NCBI GenBank assembly: GCA_018695085.1
Contig: JABHOU010000602.1
Location: forward strand, 1 to 6,951
Direction of reading: 5' to 3'
Origin: Opitutia bacterium
Lineage (GTDB): Bacteria > Verrucomicrobiota > Verrucomicrobiia > Opitutales > Seribacteraceae
Length of the DNA: 6,951 bases
The notes beneath the pieces are model-generated. The model made no database searches. It was not told the origin of the DNA and saw only the letters and a program-made list of their open reading frames with translations. Position 1 is the stretch's first letter, and every line of letters begins with the position of its first letter. Shown here piece by piece: positions 5,426 through 6,951 of the stretch. Position numbers and translations under genes: made by a program.

Positions 5426-6951
5426 AAAACTTGTTCGGTCTCATTCGTCTCGTCACCCTCATAATTGTCGCACATCTCTTCGTGTCTCTAAGTTTTGCCG
5501 AGAAAACGTCGACCATACCCAAGGAGAAGTTCCATCTATACCTGTTGGTAGGCCAGTCCAACATGGCGGGACGAGGGAAGGTGGAGGCTCAAGACAAGAA
5601 ACCGCATGCTCGAGTGCTTATGCTTACCAAGGAGAACCAGTGGACACCCGCCGTCGCCCCTCTTCATTTCGACAAGTCTTTCGCGGGCACGGGTATCGGT
5701 CGAACCTTTGGAATCCGCATCGCAGAAAACAATCCCGACGTCACCCTAGGATTGATCCCTTGCGCTGCCGGCGGTTCGCCAATTTCCACTTGGGAACCCG
5801 GCGGTTACCACGGCCAGACCAAGAGCCACCCATGGGACGACGCCATCAAAAGAGCGAAACTGGCCATGCGGGACGGGGTTCTCAAAGGGATCCTTTGGCA
5901 CCAAGGGGAGTCCGACTCCCAAAAAGGTCTCGCCGAAATCCACGAAAAGAAACTGCATGAACTGGTTGTACGCTTCCGCAAGGAGTTGAATGCACCCGAA
6001 GTCCCCTTCCTCGCTGGCCAAATGGGACAGTTTGCCGAACGACCATGGAGCGATGACAAGAAGGTGGTGGATGCGGCCCACCGGAATCTTCCCAACAAGG
6101 TAAAGCGCACCGCCTTCGTTTCCTCGGACGACCTCGGGCACAAGGGCGACAAGGTTCACTTCTCGGCCGCCGCCTTTCGCGAACTTGGCGAGAGATACGC
6201 CAACGCCTATCTCAAAGAATTTGCGACCTTCAAACAGTCCAAGCAAACAAAAGCCAATCGCCCGAACATTCTCTTCGCCATCGCCGACGACTGGGGCTTC
6301 GGGCACGCCGGAGCCTATGGGTGCAACTGGGTCAGGACTCCGTCTTTCGATCGAGTAGCCCGCGACGGCATTCTCTTCAAACGTGCCTACACACCAAACG
6401 CAAAATGCGCCCCGTCCAGAGCCATCATTCTTACGGGACGCTATTCCTGGCAACTTGAGCAAGCAGCCAACCACATGAATGTCTTCCCCGCAAAATTCGG
6501 CGGATTCGTCGAGACCTTGGAAGCCAACGGATATTTCACCGGCTACACGGGGAAAGGATGGGGACCCGGCATTGCCAACGATGCGGAAGGCAAACGACGA
6601 TTGATAACGGGGCGCTCCTTCGCCAAGAGAAAAGCAAAGCCGCCCGCTCGCGGAATTTCCAACAATGATTACTCATCTAACTTCAGCGACTTTCTCAGCG
6701 CGGTTCCCGAAGGCAAATCTTGGTGCTTCTGGTACGGCACCACCGAACCTCATCGAGGTTACGAATACGGCAATGGCGTAAAGAACGGCAAAAAGCTTAG
6801 CGACGTGGATCGAGTCCCCGCCTTCTGGCCCGACAACGAGACGATCCGCAACGACATGCTAGACTACTCCATGGAGGTCGAGCACTACGACATGCACCTT
6901 GGGCGCATACTTGCAGCACTCAAGGAGAGCGGGCAACTCGACGACACACTC
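5422..6951 (+). CDS. Secreted SASA/CE6-like carbohydrate esterase fused to a type I sulfatase (3' end outside window)
   Basis: One uninterrupted frame of 510 codons begins at ATG 5422 and is still open at the right edge. It starts with a Sec signal peptide (residues 1-26, cleavage likely after S-L-S-F-A). Residues about 36-263 form a complete SGNH esterase of the SASA (sialate O-acetylesterase-like)/CE6 type. G44-Q-S46-N-M supplies the nucleophile, C114-A-A-G-G-S the oxyanion region, W159-H-Q-G-E-S-D block III, and D243-K-V-H246-F-S the Asp-His pair. After a short linker, residues 279-510 are the N-terminal half of a sulfatase. Metal-binding D289-D290 lie in A-D-D-W-G-F-G; C329-A-P-S-R-A-I-I-L-T-G is the formylglycine signature (position 329 would need conversion by a maturase), and K378, H444 and E487-x-x-D490 follow. 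Predicted action is removal of O-acetyl and sulfate ester groups from an extracellular polysaccharide; the exact glycan cannot be read from the sequence. The P-H-R-G-Y region loosely recalls N-sulfoglucosamine-type sulfatases. There is no Shine-Dalgarno sequence. Confidence 0.9.
   Translation, partial: MKNLFGLIRLVTLIIVAHLFVSLSFAEKTSTIPKEKFHLYLLVGQSNMAGRGKVEAQDKKPHARVLMLTKENQWTPAVAPLHFDKSFAGTGIGRTFGIRIAENNPDVTLGLIPCAAGGSPISTWEPGGYHGQTKSHPWDDAIKRAKLAMRDGVLKGILWHQGESDSQKGLAEIHEKKLHELVVRFRKELNAPEVPFLAGQMGQFAERPWSDDKKVVDAAHRNLPNKVKRTAFVSSDDLGHKGDKVHFSAAAFRELGERYANAYLKEFATFKQSKQTKANRPNILFAIADDWGFGHAGAYGCNWVRTPSFDRVARDGILFKRAYTPNAKCAPSRAIILTGRYSWQLEQAANHMNVFPAKFGGFVETLEANGYFTGYTGKGWGPGIANDAEGKRRLITGRSFAKRKAKPPARGISNNDYSSNFSDFLSAVPEGKSWCFWYGTTEPHRGYEYGNGVKNGKKLSDVDRVPAFWPDNETIRNDMLDYSMEVEHYDMHLGRILAALKESGQLDDTL
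5527..6210 (+). other. SASA/CE6-like SGNH esterase domain
   Basis: Residues 36-263 of the fusion are about 228 residues, close to a whole stand-alone SASA-family enzyme. All expected catalytic blocks are intact, so this half should be active as a deacetylase. Confidence 0.85.
6256..6951 (+). other. Type I sulfatase domain, N-terminal half
   Basis: Residues 279-510 open with R-P-N-I-L-F-A-I-A-D-D-W-G, the usual sulfatase start. The Cys-type modification signature lies at 6406-6420 (residues 329-333). The C-terminal metal-ligand motif (typically S-D-N/H-G) would follow just after the last visible residues, G-Q-L-D-D-T-L, and lies outside the window. Confidence 0.92.

Noticed and set aside
5388..5960. 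190-codon plus-strand frame beginning at ATG 5388
   Set aside because: It overlaps the esterase domain in another frame, is rich in Arg/His/Pro as expected of a frame-shifted reading, and has no signal peptide or motif.
5746..6474. 242-codon minus-strand frame opposite the esterase-sulfatase
   Set aside because: It spans the esterase-sulfatase junction on the opposite strand, and the plus strand there has intact catalytic motifs. No family is recognisable in the minus-strand product.

Overview
The window most likely comes from a bacterium of the PVC group (Verrucomicrobiota, Planctomycetota or Lentisphaerota). The main reason is a side-by-side DUF1549/DUF1553 + DUF1501 gene pair, a hallmark of these phyla. 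A predicted secreted sulfatase, an exported protein with TPRs and beta modules, and the absence of a clear Shine-Dalgarno sequence at all four starts fit the same picture. Sulfatase-rich PVC bacteria are typically marine or brackish polysaccharide degraders; that habitat is an inference. No rRNA, tRNA, CRISPR array, insertion sequence or integrase was seen.

Layout: three genes run leftward on the minus strand from a divergent intergenic region (5130-5421). In transcription order they are a DUF1549/DUF1553 protein (2988-5129), a Tat-exported DUF1501 protein (1678-2940) 47 bp downstream, and after a 185 bp gap a signal-peptide TPR protein (1-1492) that leaves the window at its C-terminal side. 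On the plus strand a single open frame (5422-6951, open at the right edge) encodes a signal peptide, a complete SASA/CE6-like SGNH carbohydrate esterase and the first half of a type I (formylglycine) sulfatase. The first and last genes are cut by the window edges.

How they may work together: all four products carry export signals, so this is a cell-envelope or extracellular locus. The esterase-sulfatase fusion looks built to strip acetyl and sulfate decorations from one polysaccharide. The leftward trio joins an alkaline-phosphatase/sulfatase-fold protein (DUF1501), a large exported partner with one CxxCH motif (DUF1549/DUF1553) and a repetitive scaffold-like TPR/beta-module protein. Their biochemical role is not established; a surface complex for binding or processing polymers is a hypothesis. 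The divergent intergenic region holds a perfect 14-bp palindrome, a consensus -35 hexamer and a 20-codon mini-ORF whose stop overlaps the start of the fusion gene.
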